From: Longimicrobiales bacterium
GTDB lineage: Bacteria; Gemmatimonadota; Gemmatimonadetes; Longimicrobiales; Gaopeijiaceae
DNA: 51,837 nt
Reading direction: 5' to 3'
Assembly: GCA_028822645.1 (NCBI GenBank)
Contig: JAPKDG010000012.1
Coordinates: forward strand, 1-51,837
The notes below the pieces were generated by a model, which worked only from the letters and a program-made list of their open reading frames with translations, was not told the origin of the DNA and searched no databases. Made by a program: the position numbers and the translations under genes. Positions 43,219 to 51,837 of this stretch are shown here, piece by piece. Position 1 is the stretch's first letter. Each line of letters begins with the position of its first letter.

Positions 43219-45354
43219 ATGGAAAAAATACGGACAGATATCGCAAGTAATTTGGATTTGCCAAAGCTGGAACCTTCGCAATTGATCCAAGCCTACCGGA
43301 CCATGCGAACAGCTCGATGTCTGGACCATAAAGAGCTCAAACTAAAACGACAGAATAAAAATTTTTTTCAGATATCTGGAGCAGGACACGAAGCAATACA
43401 AGTAGCTATGGGCTTCCATTTGAGGCCTTCTTACGACTGGTTCTATCTCTATTATCGAGACCGTGCACTGGCCTTAAGTCTAGGTCAAACTCCCCTGGAC
43501 CATCTCTTGGCTTCTGTAGCGGCGGAGGCTGATCCCAATAGTGCCGGGCGGCAAATGCCCAATCACTGGACAGATTTTCGCCTGAATATTGTCAGTCCTT
43601 CTTCTGCCACTGGAACTCAGTTTCTACATGCTGTTGGTGCCGCCGAATCCAGTCTGCGTGCTATGGGAATCCCGGAGATAAATACCGAAGAACAGGGGTT
43701 TTATGAAGACGAAATCGTCCTTGTATGTGCTGGAGAAGGGGCTACTTCAGAAGGAGAATTTTGGGAGTCGATGAACACAGCCTGCAATCTCAAACTTCCC
43801 ATTGTCTTTTTGATTCAAGACAATGAATACGCCATTTCAGTTCCAGTGGAAGTCAACACAGCAGGCGGCAGCATCTCCAAACTTCTAGGTAGTTTTCCGA
43901 ATCTACTAATTCAGGAATGTGACGGAACCGATTTTTCTGAAAGCTATAGGGTGTGTGCAGAAGCAATCACCTATTGTCGAGAACGTAAGGGTCCGAGCTT
44001 AATTCATGCTCATACTGTCAGACCCTACTCACACTCTGATTCCGATGACCAAAGAACTTATCGGTCAAATCAAGAACAAGAAGAAGAAAGAGATAATGAC
44101 CCCATTCTAAAAATGAAAAACTTTTTGATAATGGCCAACTTGTCTAATGAAGAGGATTTAGATGCTATAGATGCCGAAATTACAAAGGCCATTGACCAAG
44201 ACGCTGATGAAGCATTGACACATGCACAACCACCTGCTGACACAGCAACACGGCATATCTACTCGGAAGACGTTGATCCCACCAGCTCTCTTTTTGATTC
44301 CGAAAACTTCCCCGAATACCTTGATGATCGAGAGCTCACAGTAGTCGACCTCATCAATGCATGCCTATCCGATGAGCTAGAACGCAACCCTCAAATGGTC
44401 GTTTTCGGTCAAGACGTAGCAGACGCTTCCAGAGAAGAATCCTTGGAGGAAGTAACCGGGAAGGGCGGTGTTTTTAAAGTAACTCATGGTCTGCAAAGTA
44501 AATTCGGGAAAGATCGGGTTTTCAATTCACCTCTCGCCGAAGCCAACATCGTGGGAAGAGCTATTGGGATGGCCCACAGAGGATTCAAGCCAGTGGTTGA
44601 AATTCAGTTTTTCGACTATATATGGCCTGCTTTCATGCAAATAAGAAATGAAGCCGCTACCATGAGATATCGGAGCGCTGGTATGTTTTCTGCCCCCATA
44701 GTCATTAGAGTTCCCTATGGGGGATATCTTCGAGGAGGAGGCATATACCATTCCCAGACAGGGGAAACCTTATTTACTCATACTCCAGGACTTCGAGTAG
44801 TTCTTCCATCCAATGCTTCTGATGCAAACGGTCTCCTCCGAACAGCCATTCGCTGTGAGGACCCAGTTATTTTTTTGGAACACAAACATCTCTATCGACA
44901 AATTCATAATAAAGGCAGATACCCAGGGAAAAATTTCATGATTCCCTTCGGAAAAGCTCGACTGATTAGAAAAGGCACTGATATTACAGTCATTGCCTGC
45001 GGAGCACTTGTAAGGAAATCTCTAGAGGCAGCTGCAATAGCCTCTGATCACCATGGCATAGAGTGTGAAGTATTAGATCTGAGGACGTTGTCCCCACTCG
45101 ATATGGATTCCATCGCCAGTTCGGTTCAAAAAACTCATAAAGTTTTGATCGCACATGAAGACTCATTGTCTTGGGGAATAGGGTCCGAAATAGCCGCCCG
45201 TATCGCCGACTCTCTCTTTCCCTGGTTAGATGGACCAGTCAAGAGAGTGGCTTCTAAGGACACCTGGGTGGCCTATGCGCCCAGTCTAGAAAACGAAATC
45301 CTACCCCAAACTTCAGACGTTCTGGACGGAATATTAAGCCTACAACAGTTCTAG
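43219..45354 (+). CDS. 2-oxoacid dehydrogenase E1, fused alpha and beta subunits
   Basis: A 711-residue thiamine-diphosphate enzyme with the alpha subunit (1-360: [19 protein letters not shown], and the ThDP motif [14 protein letters not shown] near 171 with NEYAISVP) joined to the beta subunit (370-711: [54 protein letters not shown] modulo small changes, and [14 protein letters not shown]). It decarboxylates a 2-oxoacid, probably branched-chain, and loads the acyl group on lipoyl E2. No E2, E3 or lipoate genes are nearby. An acidic linker of about 50 residues joins the halves. The stop is 13 bases from the end of convergent moeB. Confidence 0.92.
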   Translation: MEKIRTDIASNLDLPKLEPSQLIQAYRTMRTARCLDHKELKLKRQNKNFFQISGAGHEAIQVAMGFHLRPSYDWFYLYYRDRALALSLGQTPLDHLLASVAAEADPNSAGRQMPNHWTDFRLNIVSPSSATGTQFLHAVGAAESSLRAMGIPEINTEEQGFYEDEIVLVCAGEGATSEGEFWESMNTACNLKLPIVFLIQDNEYAISVPVEVNTAGGSISKLLGSFPNLLIQECDGTDFSESYRVCAEAITYCRERKGPSLIHAHTVRPYSHSDSDDQRTYRSNQEQEEERDNDPILKMKNFLIMANLSNEEDLDAIDAEITKAIDQDADEALTHAQPPADTATRHIYSEDVDPTSSLFDSENFPEYLDDRELTVVDLINACLSDELERNPQMVVFGQDVADASREESLEEVTGKGGVFKVTHGLQSKFGKDRVFNSPLAEANIVGRAIGMAHRGFKPVVEIQFFDYIWPAFMQIRNEAATMRYRSAGMFSAPIVIRVPYGGYLRGGGIYHSQTGETLFTHTPGLRVVLPSNASDANGLLRTAIRCEDPVIFLEHKHLYRQIHNKGRYPGKNFMIPFGKARLIRKGTDITVIACGALVRKSLEAAAIASDHHGIECEVLDLRTLSPLDMDSIASSVQKTHKVLIAHEDSLSWGIGSEIAARIADSLFPWLDGPVKRVASKDTWVAYAPSLENEILPQTSDVLDGILSLQQF

Positions 45355-45367
45355 GGAAAACTTAATC

Positions 45368-46537
45368 CTAATATTTGGGTAGATCGGGATCGACTTCGTC
45401 AATCCACCCAAGAATCCCAAATTTTAGATTATATAATCCTGAAAATCCACTATCAGACAGAATGTTGGCCGCCTTAGCACTTCTCACTCCACTCCTGCAA
45501 TGAACAACGATTTCTCTATCTCTAGGGATTTCTGATATCCTCTCTTGTAGCTCCCCTAAGGGGATTAGATAGGCTCCAAATTTAGAAAGATTGACGATAT
45601 CCCATTCGAAAACCTCTCTGACATCTAGTACAAAAGGAGGAGTGTCGCTTTTTAGACGATCCCTAAGTTGTATCGGTCCGATCTCACCAAAATTTTCCAA
45701 AGGACTCTCTTGGCCTTGGGACTGAGCTGATTCAATCCCACAGAATACATCGTAATCAATGAGTTTTGTTTGGGTCGGATCATCTCCACAAACAGGGCAA
45801 TCTGGGTTGCGTCTAATCTTCATCTCGCGCCATTTTAGCTCCAGAGCATCGAAAATCAGTAGTCGTCCCACAAGACTTTCCCCTTGCTTTAGAACTATTT
45901 TAATCACTTCAAGGGCTTGGAGAGATCCTATAATTCCAGGCAACACACCTAGGACTCCTGCCTCGGCACAACTCGGAACCATACCTGGTGGCGGAGGTTC
46001 CCTGAATAAGCATCTATAGCAAGGGCCGTCATCTTTTCCGAATACAGAAACCTGCCCTTCCCACCGAAAAATTGATCCGTAAACATTCGGTTTGCCTAAA
46101 AGGACACACGCATCATTCACAAGATACCGCGTCGGAAAATTATCTGTCCCATCAACTATCACATCATAGTTCTCTAAAATTTCCAAAGCATTCTGCGAAT
46201 CTAACCTACATGGGTGTGAAATCACTTCGACATGAGGATTCACACTGGAGATTCGCCGATGAGCAGACTCCAATTTCGACTTACCTATATCTTCAGTTCC
46301 GTAGAGAATCTGTCTCTGCAAGTTAGTCACATCTACTTGATCAAAATCGACAATGCCGAGAGTCCCTACTCCTGCAGCTGCAAGATATAGAGCCAGGGGC
46401 GATCCCAGCCCTCCAGCTCCCACGACTAGAACACGCGATTCCTTCAGAAGCACCTGACCTTCCTTTCCTACTTCGGGAAGTGTTAAATGCCTGGCATACC
46501 TGCTGAGTTCCTTCGAACTAAGTTCAGGCTTCCCCAA
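45368..46537 (-). CDS. moeB: MoeB/ThiF adenylyltransferase fused to rhodanese
   Basis: Activates the C-terminal Gly-Gly of a sulfur-carrier protein (MoaD, ThiS or similar) by adenylation and probably supplies sulfur through its rhodanese domain. The E1-like part (1-260) has GAGGLGSPLALYLAAAG, IVDFDQVDVTNLQRQ, DGTDNFPTRYLVND, a CYRC and CPVC zinc pair, and the Cys in PSCAEAGVLG. The rhodanese part (290-389) has LDVREVFEWDI and the active-site Cys347 in HCRSGVRSAKA. The start is TTG with an ideal AGGAG six bases upstream. It lies about 27 bases after the DUF2723 gene. Confidence 0.93.
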   Translation of the reverse strand: MGKPELSSKELSRYARHLTLPEVGKEGQVLLKESRVLVVGAGGLGSPLALYLAAAGVGTLGIVDFDQVDVTNLQRQILYGTEDIGKSKLESAHRRISSVNPHVEVISHPCRLDSQNALEILENYDVIVDGTDNFPTRYLVNDACVLLGKPNVYGSIFRWEGQVSVFGKDDGPCYRCLFREPPPPGMVPSCAEAGVLGVLPGIIGSLQALEVIKIVLKQGESLVGRLLIFDALELKWREMKIRRNPDCPVCGDDPTQTKLIDYDVFCGIESAQSQGQESPLENFGEIGPIQLRDRLKSDTPPFVLDVREVFEWDIVNLSKFGAYLIPLGELQERISEIPRDREIVVHCRSGVRSAKAANILSDSGFSGLYNLKFGILGWIDEVDPDLPKY

Positions 46538-46564
46538 GTTGCACTCCTATTCAAAATAGCTGGT

Positions 46565-48751
46565 TTAATTCAGTCTCAAATAACGACTGCCGCCTATTGC
46601 AGTGATCCCAAATGCTTCTGCTTCAGTGGCAAGATCTGCCACTTCTGCATCAGGCAGACCTGAGGTCAATCCTACATCAGCAAGTTGCGTAAACAAATAC
46701 TGATACTGCATAGGAATATTTAAAGTACTCCTGTCTTGCCAAATTTCTCGGTCTCTAATGCCTCGATAGGAATAGGTTTCCCTGACCAAGCTCAAGTTCC
46801 TTTCCAAATCAAACCACTCAGCACCCATGCGTTCGCTCGCTCGAACTAGACCGTCATCGCTAGTCTCTTCCTCTAGGTCACGCATCACCAACTTGGTTGC
46901 AAGGCCATGCCGGACCCCCCACTTCTCCAAACCAATTTCTCTCAGCAAACCAGCGGAACTAGCAAAATAAATCGGTCTCTCCTGAATTGCATCGCGTATA
47001 AAACTGAGAGCAAATCTAGGCCCTCTGGCAAGAAATGAGCCTGATGGATAAACAACTTGGACTCCATCAATGAGAATCCCCAGATCCTGCTGTATACTGC
47101 CCGATCCGACTGCATCCATCATCTCATCTGTTGCAGACGAAATAGGGTTGCTAGGAACTGGGCTGACTTTGTAGTAGTCGGTACTAAATTTAGGATCGAA
47201 TGAAAATTGCACCTCTGGTTCAGTTTTATCCCTGATCTGCTTGGGATACCAATCGGTATATAAATACTGTACAACAATTACAGTTACATCTTTGCGAACT
47301 CCTTCTACTTCCTGGATATACCACAGGGGAAATGTGTCATTGTCTCCATTAGTAAATATAACCCCATAGGGTTCTACACTCATCAGTAAATCGTACGCCC
47401 AATCTCTAGCAGCATAATCATCCGAACGATCAGCCCACTTCCAATTCGATGCTAATGGAATCAGAGCTATCATAAAAATTGGTAATGCTTTTAGCTTCCA
47501 ATTGCCTGAATTTCTATTCTTCATTAAACCTGAACAGATCCCTGACAGACCCAATCCAGCCAAGTTGCCCCAAAGCATGAAACCAGCTAAAAAGAAATAA
47601 TCTCTTTCTCGGACTTCATGAGCGGACCTTTGAGCAATATCAGAAGCTAAGGAAAACCCGTATTTGAAGTTCAAATAAAGAACTAGGCCCACGGTTAAAG
47701 TGCCCGCGAGTACCGTCAGGTAGTAAAAAATTGCTCTGTCCGTCTTCCACAATACCGAGAATCCAACCAAACCCAAAATCAAGAAAAGGAAAGTGAAAAG
47801 CAAACGCCCTCCACCTGGTTGTTCACTAAGGTCGGCTCCTCGAGCCCATTGCCAATCGAAGTACTGAAAATAATTAAATAACTGATGACTTATCGGAGCT
47901 TGGCGTTCTGACACCGCCGGTTTTCCATACTGCGCTCTACTCAAAGTCTGAGCTAAGGCAGGGCAACCCGCCTTACCATTAGTATAAATCGCAACGGTGG
48001 CTCCGCTGATGGATTCGCAAATAGGGTCGCCCTCGTTAATCGCGGGGTTCTGACTTGCCCTGATCGGCAAGAAAGCGTTGAAGGATAGACCCACTAACAC
48101 CAGAAGAACTGCACGAACCAAGAATCTTCTATTAATCAGGACTGCAGGACTTACTGCCAAAACGAATACAGCTAATGCGGGAACTGGCAAAACAGACATC
48201 AAGTGATTTGTTGACCCCAACACCATCAAGTATCCTGCAGCCAATAGCGACCTTTGACCGACTATACTATCTCGGTTGTCATACCAACGTAATGCGAGCC
48301 AACTAACGGCCGCGATTACTGCTACACTAACCGTATACACTTTTTCATTTACATTGGATTGATTCCAGACTGTGTAGGCTGTAGCTCCCATTATCGCCCC
48401 CGACACAGCACCCATTGAAGCCAACCAATGCTTGTCGGAAAATCTGGAGAGAATTCGATGACTGATCAGAAAAAAGAAACCAGTTGCAACTGAACTAGTA
48501 AACGCAGCAAACAGATTTACACTGACTGCTACAGAGAGACCTAAAGGCGTCAATAAGAGGATCCATACGCGAGCCAAGGTGACGAATAATGGATTTCCAG
48601 GTGGGTGAGGAATCCCCAATCCATAACCTGTTGCTATATACTCAGAAGCATCCCACCAGGAAGTAGTCGGAGCAAGAGTTATTGCATATAGCGCAAACAC
48701 AGCCAGGCTCACTAACATACTTGATCTGTAGGGTGGTCTATAACCGCTCAT
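46565..48751 (-). CDS. DUF2723 membrane protein
   Basis: A 728-residue protein with about twelve membrane helices and a C-terminal soluble region. The N-terminal signature WWDASEYIATGYGLGIPHPP (33-52) with Asp34 and Glu37 identifies DUF2723, a family related to the PMT/GT-C glycosyltransferases. NGDNDTFPLWYIQE in the second half is also typical. It could transfer a sugar or lipid-linked group in the envelope; no member's reaction is known to me for certain. GAGGA precedes the ATG. It heads the short minus-strand unit with moeB. Confidence 0.88.
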   Translation of the reverse strand: MSGYRPPYRSSMLVSLAVFALYAITLAPTTSWWDASEYIATGYGLGIPHPPGNPLFVTLARVWILLLTPLGLSVAVSVNLFAAFTSSVATGFFFLISHRILSRFSDKHWLASMGAVSGAIMGATAYTVWNQSNVNEKVYTVSVAVIAAVSWLALRWYDNRDSIVGQRSLLAAGYLMVLGSTNHLMSVLPVPALAVFVLAVSPAVLINRRFLVRAVLLVLVGLSFNAFLPIRASQNPAINEGDPICESISGATVAIYTNGKAGCPALAQTLSRAQYGKPAVSERQAPISHQLFNYFQYFDWQWARGADLSEQPGGGRLLFTFLFLILGLVGFSVLWKTDRAIFYYLTVLAGTLTVGLVLYLNFKYGFSLASDIAQRSAHEVRERDYFFLAGFMLWGNLAGLGLSGICSGLMKNRNSGNWKLKALPIFMIALIPLASNWKWADRSDDYAARDWAYDLLMSVEPYGVIFTNGDNDTFPLWYIQEVEGVRKDVTVIVVQYLYTDWYPKQIRDKTEPEVQFSFDPKFSTDYYKVSPVPSNPISSATDEMMDAVGSGSIQQDLGILIDGVQVVYPSGSFLARGPRFALSFIRDAIQERPIYFASSAGLLREIGLEKWGVRHGLATKLVMRDLEEETSDDGLVRASERMGAEWFDLERNLSLVRETYSYRGIRDREIWQDRSTLNIPMQYQYLFTQLADVGLTSGLPDAEVADLATEAEAFGITAIGGSRYLRLN

Positions 48752-48931
48752 TTGAGTTCCTCACAAGAATTACTCAAGTAAAATCGTCACCTCTTCACCG
48801 ATTACACCTTATAACTTACACAGTTTAGTCAAATCCCAAACCATCTCACACTAGACTACTTTAATACATGACCGTAAGCACTTTGTGCACACCTAGCGCT
48901 ATCCGCAAGTACCAGCTTAAGTTTGACGATC

Positions 48932-50029
48932 ATGTCTACGACTAGAACATTAAAAGCTATCAGAGGTTGGATTTCTCCAACCACCCGTGTGGAAGAAGAG
49001 GAGTTGTTGTTGCAACATGGAGATTTGGAGTTCGCTGCATCGCTCCTCACTCCCAGAAGTAGGACTAAACAATTCCCCACTTGGATCGTTCTGCACGGGC
49101 TGACCCCATCAGGAAGATTCCATCCTACCCTAGTACAATTCAGTCGAGCATTAGCTTCTTCAGGGGCTGCAGTAATAGTGCCCGAGATCCCAGAGTGGAC
49201 CAGACTGGAACTGAAACCTGAAGTCACCATTCCTACTATTAGAGCGACTCTCAAGGCTCTCAAAGACCATCCCCTTACTAATCAAGGCCCTTATGGGCTG
49301 ATAGGTTTTTCATTCGGAGCGCCTCAAGCATTGATCGCCACGACAAAGCCTGACATCGCAAACCAACTGGCTGGAGTAGTTAGCTGGGGTGGCTATTCAG
49401 ATATGGGTCGCATCCTAAAGTTTCAAATGACTGGTCAACACGAATGGGAAGGAAAACAATACCGATTAGATCCTGACCCCTATGCTCGGTGGATTATTGC
49501 GGGCAATTACTTGCCGCTTGTACCCGAATTTAAAGATGCCCAGGATGTTGCCGATGCGCTTCTTCATTTAGCGGTTGAAGCAGGCAACCGTCAGGTACCT
49601 GCCTCGAGTCCATCCTACGACACATTGCTGACAAAACTCGCGGCAAAGATATCACCCGATCGAAAAGAGCTCTTTGAGCTTTTCGCCCCTCGTTCAGACC
49701 AAGAAATAGATATTGCTGCAGCTTCTCAGATGGCAACCCGGCTAACAGAGTCTGCCACAAAAGTTACACCGCTACTTAACCCTGCTCCCTATCTGTCAGA
49801 AGTTTTATCGGAAGTACATCTTTTCCATGGCCGAACGGATTCTCTCATCCCCTATACCGAGACCTTACTGGCAAACACTCTCCTGCCTCGCGACAAAATC
49901 GTTAGCTCCACAATCACTGGACTATTTGAGCACTCGGAACGCGGCAACCGCCTCACTTCCGTCTTCCAAGAAATCGCTGAAGCAACCAATCTGATTCGTG
50001 CTCTGAGCCGCGTCCTTAGCATTGTCTAA
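48932..50029 (+). CDS. Alpha/beta hydrolase
   Basis: About 365 residues. The nucleophile elbow is GFSFGAPQALIA, so Ser is the likely nucleophile. An Asp candidate is in FHGRTDSLIPYTET and the catalytic His is probably in LFEHSERGNR. An insertion of about 120 residues between the nucleophile and the Asp forms a cap. The N-terminal region TWIVLHGLTPSGRFHP supplies the oxyanion loop. No signal peptide is seen. An ATG at 48932 is used; a TTG three codons earlier is possible and neither has a ribosome site. The substrate is unknown. Confidence 0.82.
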   Translation: MSTTRTLKAIRGWISPTTRVEEEELLLQHGDLEFAASLLTPRSRTKQFPTWIVLHGLTPSGRFHPTLVQFSRALASSGAAVIVPEIPEWTRLELKPEVTIPTIRATLKALKDHPLTNQGPYGLIGFSFGAPQALIATTKPDIANQLAGVVSWGGYSDMGRILKFQMTGQHEWEGKQYRLDPDPYARWIIAGNYLPLVPEFKDAQDVADALLHLAVEAGNRQVPASSPSYDTLLTKLAAKISPDRKELFELFAPRSDQEIDIAAASQMATRLTESATKVTPLLNPAPYLSEVLSEVHLFHGRTDSLIPYTETLLANTLLPRDKIVSSTITGLFEHSERGNRLTSVFQEIAEATNLIRALSRVLSIV

Positions 50030-50038
50030 ACGAAACAA

Positions 50039-50064
50039 CGAGTCTTCTCCAAAAACTCGATCTT
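50039..50064 (+). terminator. Possible terminator of the alpha/beta hydrolase gene
   Basis: CGAGT (50039-50043) pairs with ACTCG (50055-50059) around an 11-base loop and is followed by ATCTTTT. The stem is only five bases. It lies between the convergent hydrolase and methyltransferase genes. Confidence 0.3.
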
Positions 50065-50075
50065 TTATATAAAGC

Positions 50076-50777
50076 CTAAAGTAATCCAGGAATGATCCTG
50101 TGCTTTACCCTTCGCATATAATCAGCGTATCCGTCTAGATCTCTCTTTAATGTGCTTTCTTCGATTAGAATTCTTGGCCACAATGCAAGCATCAATATCC
50201 CTGTTCCAAAACTTGCCATCATCATACTTCCCAGCCAAAGAGCCGCACCACAAAACCAGATTAAAAAACTGGTATAAAGCGGATGCCTCACCCAACCATA
50301 CAAACCGGTATCCACTAACACATGCCCCCTATCTTCCTGGATACTCACAACGGGTTGTGCAAATTCATTTTGGACCAAGGTTACAAACATTAAAATCAAG
50401 CCGACTTGAGCCAGCCCAAGACCTACCAGGCGCGGCAAAAGAGTTGGTTCAGTGAGAGCATGCAGGTAAAACACGTCTGTCGGAATGAATGAGAGTGCGG
50501 TAAGGCCAGCTAAGGAGAGAACAGCTGTAGCCATCTTATCTTGTGCTGGCTGAGATGGGGATGTCACTATCAACCTTGCTTCCATACTCTTCGGATAATA
50601 GACGCAAAGATAAAGACAACCTAAGAATATCCCGACAGAATATAGCCCCAAGAAGGCCATGCCCTCTTCCCACAGCCAACTTGCCTCAGTCGCCAAAAGC
50701 TTGGCTGGCAGTAAAAGACAAACGCTGACCAAGCCAATATTCAACAAACACCCAACCATGGTTCGTTTGAACAGCAT
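50076..50777 (-). CDS. Isoprenylcysteine carboxyl methyltransferase-like membrane protein
   Basis: A 233-residue protein with about five membrane helices. The C-terminal block GLYGWVRHPLYTSFL and then EESTLKRDLDGYADYMRRV matches the ICMT/PEMT-type membrane methyltransferase family (RHPxY and the EExxL...Y segment bind S-adenosylmethionine). Bacterial members methylate lipids, isoprenoid acids or unknown targets. The start is ATG at 50777, one base after the stop of the cyclodeaminase gene. Confidence 0.85.
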   Translation of the reverse strand: MLFKRTMVGCLLNIGLVSVCLLLPAKLLATEASWLWEEGMAFLGLYSVGIFLGCLYLCVYYPKSMEARLIVTSPSQPAQDKMATAVLSLAGLTALSFIPTDVFYLHALTEPTLLPRLVGLGLAQVGLILMFVTLVQNEFAQPVVSIQEDRGHVLVDTGLYGWVRHPLYTSFLIWFCGAALWLGSMMMASFGTGILMLALWPRILIEESTLKRDLDGYADYMRRVKHRIIPGLL

Positions 50778-50778
50778 T

Positions 50779-51747
50779 CTACAAATCTACCAAGACCCCA
50801 GACTCCAGACTTTCAGCTTGCTCTAAGATAGCACCAGCTACAGCAACATCCTGGACGGCATTGCCTACTGATTTAAACAGCGTGATTTCTTCTGGATTCT
50901 CTCTTCCAGGACGACTCTTGTTCACCAATTCACCTAGTTCGGCATGTATTTTATTTAGGTCAAACACTCCCTCATCGATCGCTTGCGTGAGATCTCCCGC
51001 TTCTACCATTACCGTATCCCTATAGTCCACTACGACTTTGGCTTTGGATACCAAATCCCCGTCTAACTCTCTCATCTCAGGAGTAAATGCTCCGATTGCG
51101 TTCACATGTGTTCCAGGACCGAGGACCGAACCTGGAAATACCGGCTCAAGACTGTCGGTCGCTGTAATAACCACCTGCGCTCCCTCAACTGCCTCTCTGG
51201 AATCTTCCATCACAGTCACATGAGCTCCCTCTATCTCACCTGCAAATACCTCCGCACTTTCCAAAGACTTATCTACGATCCTGATTTCCTCGATCGCACG
51301 GACTGTCCGCACTGCTTCGACCTGGGTTCTCGCCTGCGCTCCTGCTCCGAAAACTGTCAAAACGGCTGCATCTGGCAAAGCCAAAATGTCGGTCGCCAAA
51401 CCACTGGCTGCTCCAGTTCGCAGTGCTGTAAGATAACTTCCGTCCATCAACGCCCGAACTTCTCCTGTCTCGCTATCCAAAACTAGAACAACACCTTGAA
51501 TCACGGGAAATCCAGATTTCCGATTCTCTGGGAATACCGTGACAATTTTTGCCGCCAGATGTCCCCCTTCTGGAAGAAAGCCAGGCATATAAAGACTGAC
51601 CCCCGCGTCCACGTTCACAGAAATTCTTTCAGGCACTATGGCTGTTCCTTCAGAAAGTTGTGTAAAAGCTGATTTCATTGAGTTGATTGCTTGAGCCATA
51701 GAAAAGCACTTGCGGATATCCGTTGCTTTCAAAATCCTAACTCTCAT
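50779..51747 (-). CDS. Ornithine cyclodeaminase/mu-crystallin family protein
   Basis: A Rossmann-fold NAD(P) enzyme of about 322 residues. Motifs are MAQAINSMKSAF, PERISVNV, LMDGSYLTALRTGAASGLAT and the dinucleotide site VFGAGAQARTQVEA, then VVITATDS and HVNAIGAFTPEMRELD. The family includes ornithine cyclodeaminase, alanine dehydrogenase of the archaeal type and ketimine reductases; the actual substrate is open. The ATG at 51747 has GGTGGGA just upstream and is preferred over a GTG at 51756. It forms a two-gene unit with the ICMT-like gene. Confidence 0.9.
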   Translation of the reverse strand: MRVRILKATDIRKCFSMAQAINSMKSAFTQLSEGTAIVPERISVNVDAGVSLYMPGFLPEGGHLAAKIVTVFPENRKSGFPVIQGVVLVLDSETGEVRALMDGSYLTALRTGAASGLATDILALPDAAVLTVFGAGAQARTQVEAVRTVRAIEEIRIVDKSLESAEVFAGEIEGAHVTVMEDSREAVEGAQVVITATDSLEPVFPGSVLGPGTHVNAIGAFTPEMRELDGDLVSKAKVVVDYRDTVMVEAGDLTQAIDEGVFDLNKIHAELGELVNKSRPGRENPEEITLFKSVGNAVQDVAVAGAILEQAESLESGVLVDL

Positions 51748-51837
51748 AATTCCCACCGCTGTTCAGGGATGACGCCATCATACTTTATAGCATATCCAAC
51801 CTCTAACTAGCAAACCACCTTACGGTCACAATCACGT

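Overview
This 51.8 kb window comes from a bacterial chromosome with dense, mostly minus-strand genes. It encodes an outer-membrane beta-barrel protein, several lipoproteins and enzymes of murein recycling, so the host is very probably a diderm (Gram-negative) bacterium. No rRNA, tRNA, CRISPR array, insertion sequence or phage gene was seen. Base composition looks moderate and even. The gene mix (TolB-propeller/amidohydrolase fusion, DUF2723 membrane protein, B12-dependent ribonucleotide reductase, Cys-rich YggX relative, E1 alpha-beta fusion, a small PFLP...LKWR protein) recalls Gemmatimonadota or a related lineage. That assignment is inference from gene content, not a database match. TTG start codons are frequent.

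Layout. 1-171 holds the end of a plus-strand gene for a small cysteine-rich membrane protein. 210-14023 is a long minus-strand stretch: pyruvate kinase, a metallo-beta-lactamase-fold hydrolase, glucose-6-phosphate isomerase, a YtxH protein and a secreted sugar dehydrogenase; then smpB, a cell-wall amidase, pyrD, pyrF and cysS; then two lipoproteins (sialidase-like and D-2-hydroxyacid dehydrogenase-like) and a Bax-inhibitor-1 protein. 14162-16168 carries RNase D, a DksA-type zinc-finger protein and a YggX-like protein. 16208-25114 has the 1111-residue TolB-amidohydrolase, a very short MBOAT-like protein, a nitrilase, an M28 peptidase or glutaminyl cyclase, SufE and the B12-dependent ribonucleotide reductase. 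25348-32119 is a four-gene operon, murQ-anmK-GT39 and a three-part metalloprotease/propeller/Omp85-barrel protein. 32248-34211 has an M20 amidohydrolase and CcdA.

34613-40917 is a compact seven-gene operon: a small unknown protein, a DedA-CoaE-PHP triple fusion, NrnA, an unknown protein, a Fur-family regulator, agmatinase and a cardiolipin synthase-like enzyme. 41071-51747 holds a YyaL/SPATA20-like protein, a fused 2-oxoacid dehydrogenase E1, MoeB-rhodanese, a DUF2723 protein, an alpha/beta hydrolase, an isoprenylcysteine methyltransferase-like protein and an ornithine cyclodeaminase/mu-crystallin family protein.

The best candidates for something undescribed are two. The first is the DedA-CoaE-PHP fusion encoded next to NrnA, which may join CoA synthesis to pAp disposal at the membrane. 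The second is the gluzincin-propeller-Omp85 protein encoded with murein-recycling genes. Smaller items are an apparently exported NAD-type dehydrogenase, overlapping alternative RNA hairpins before sufE, and several undescribed palindromes in promoter regions.
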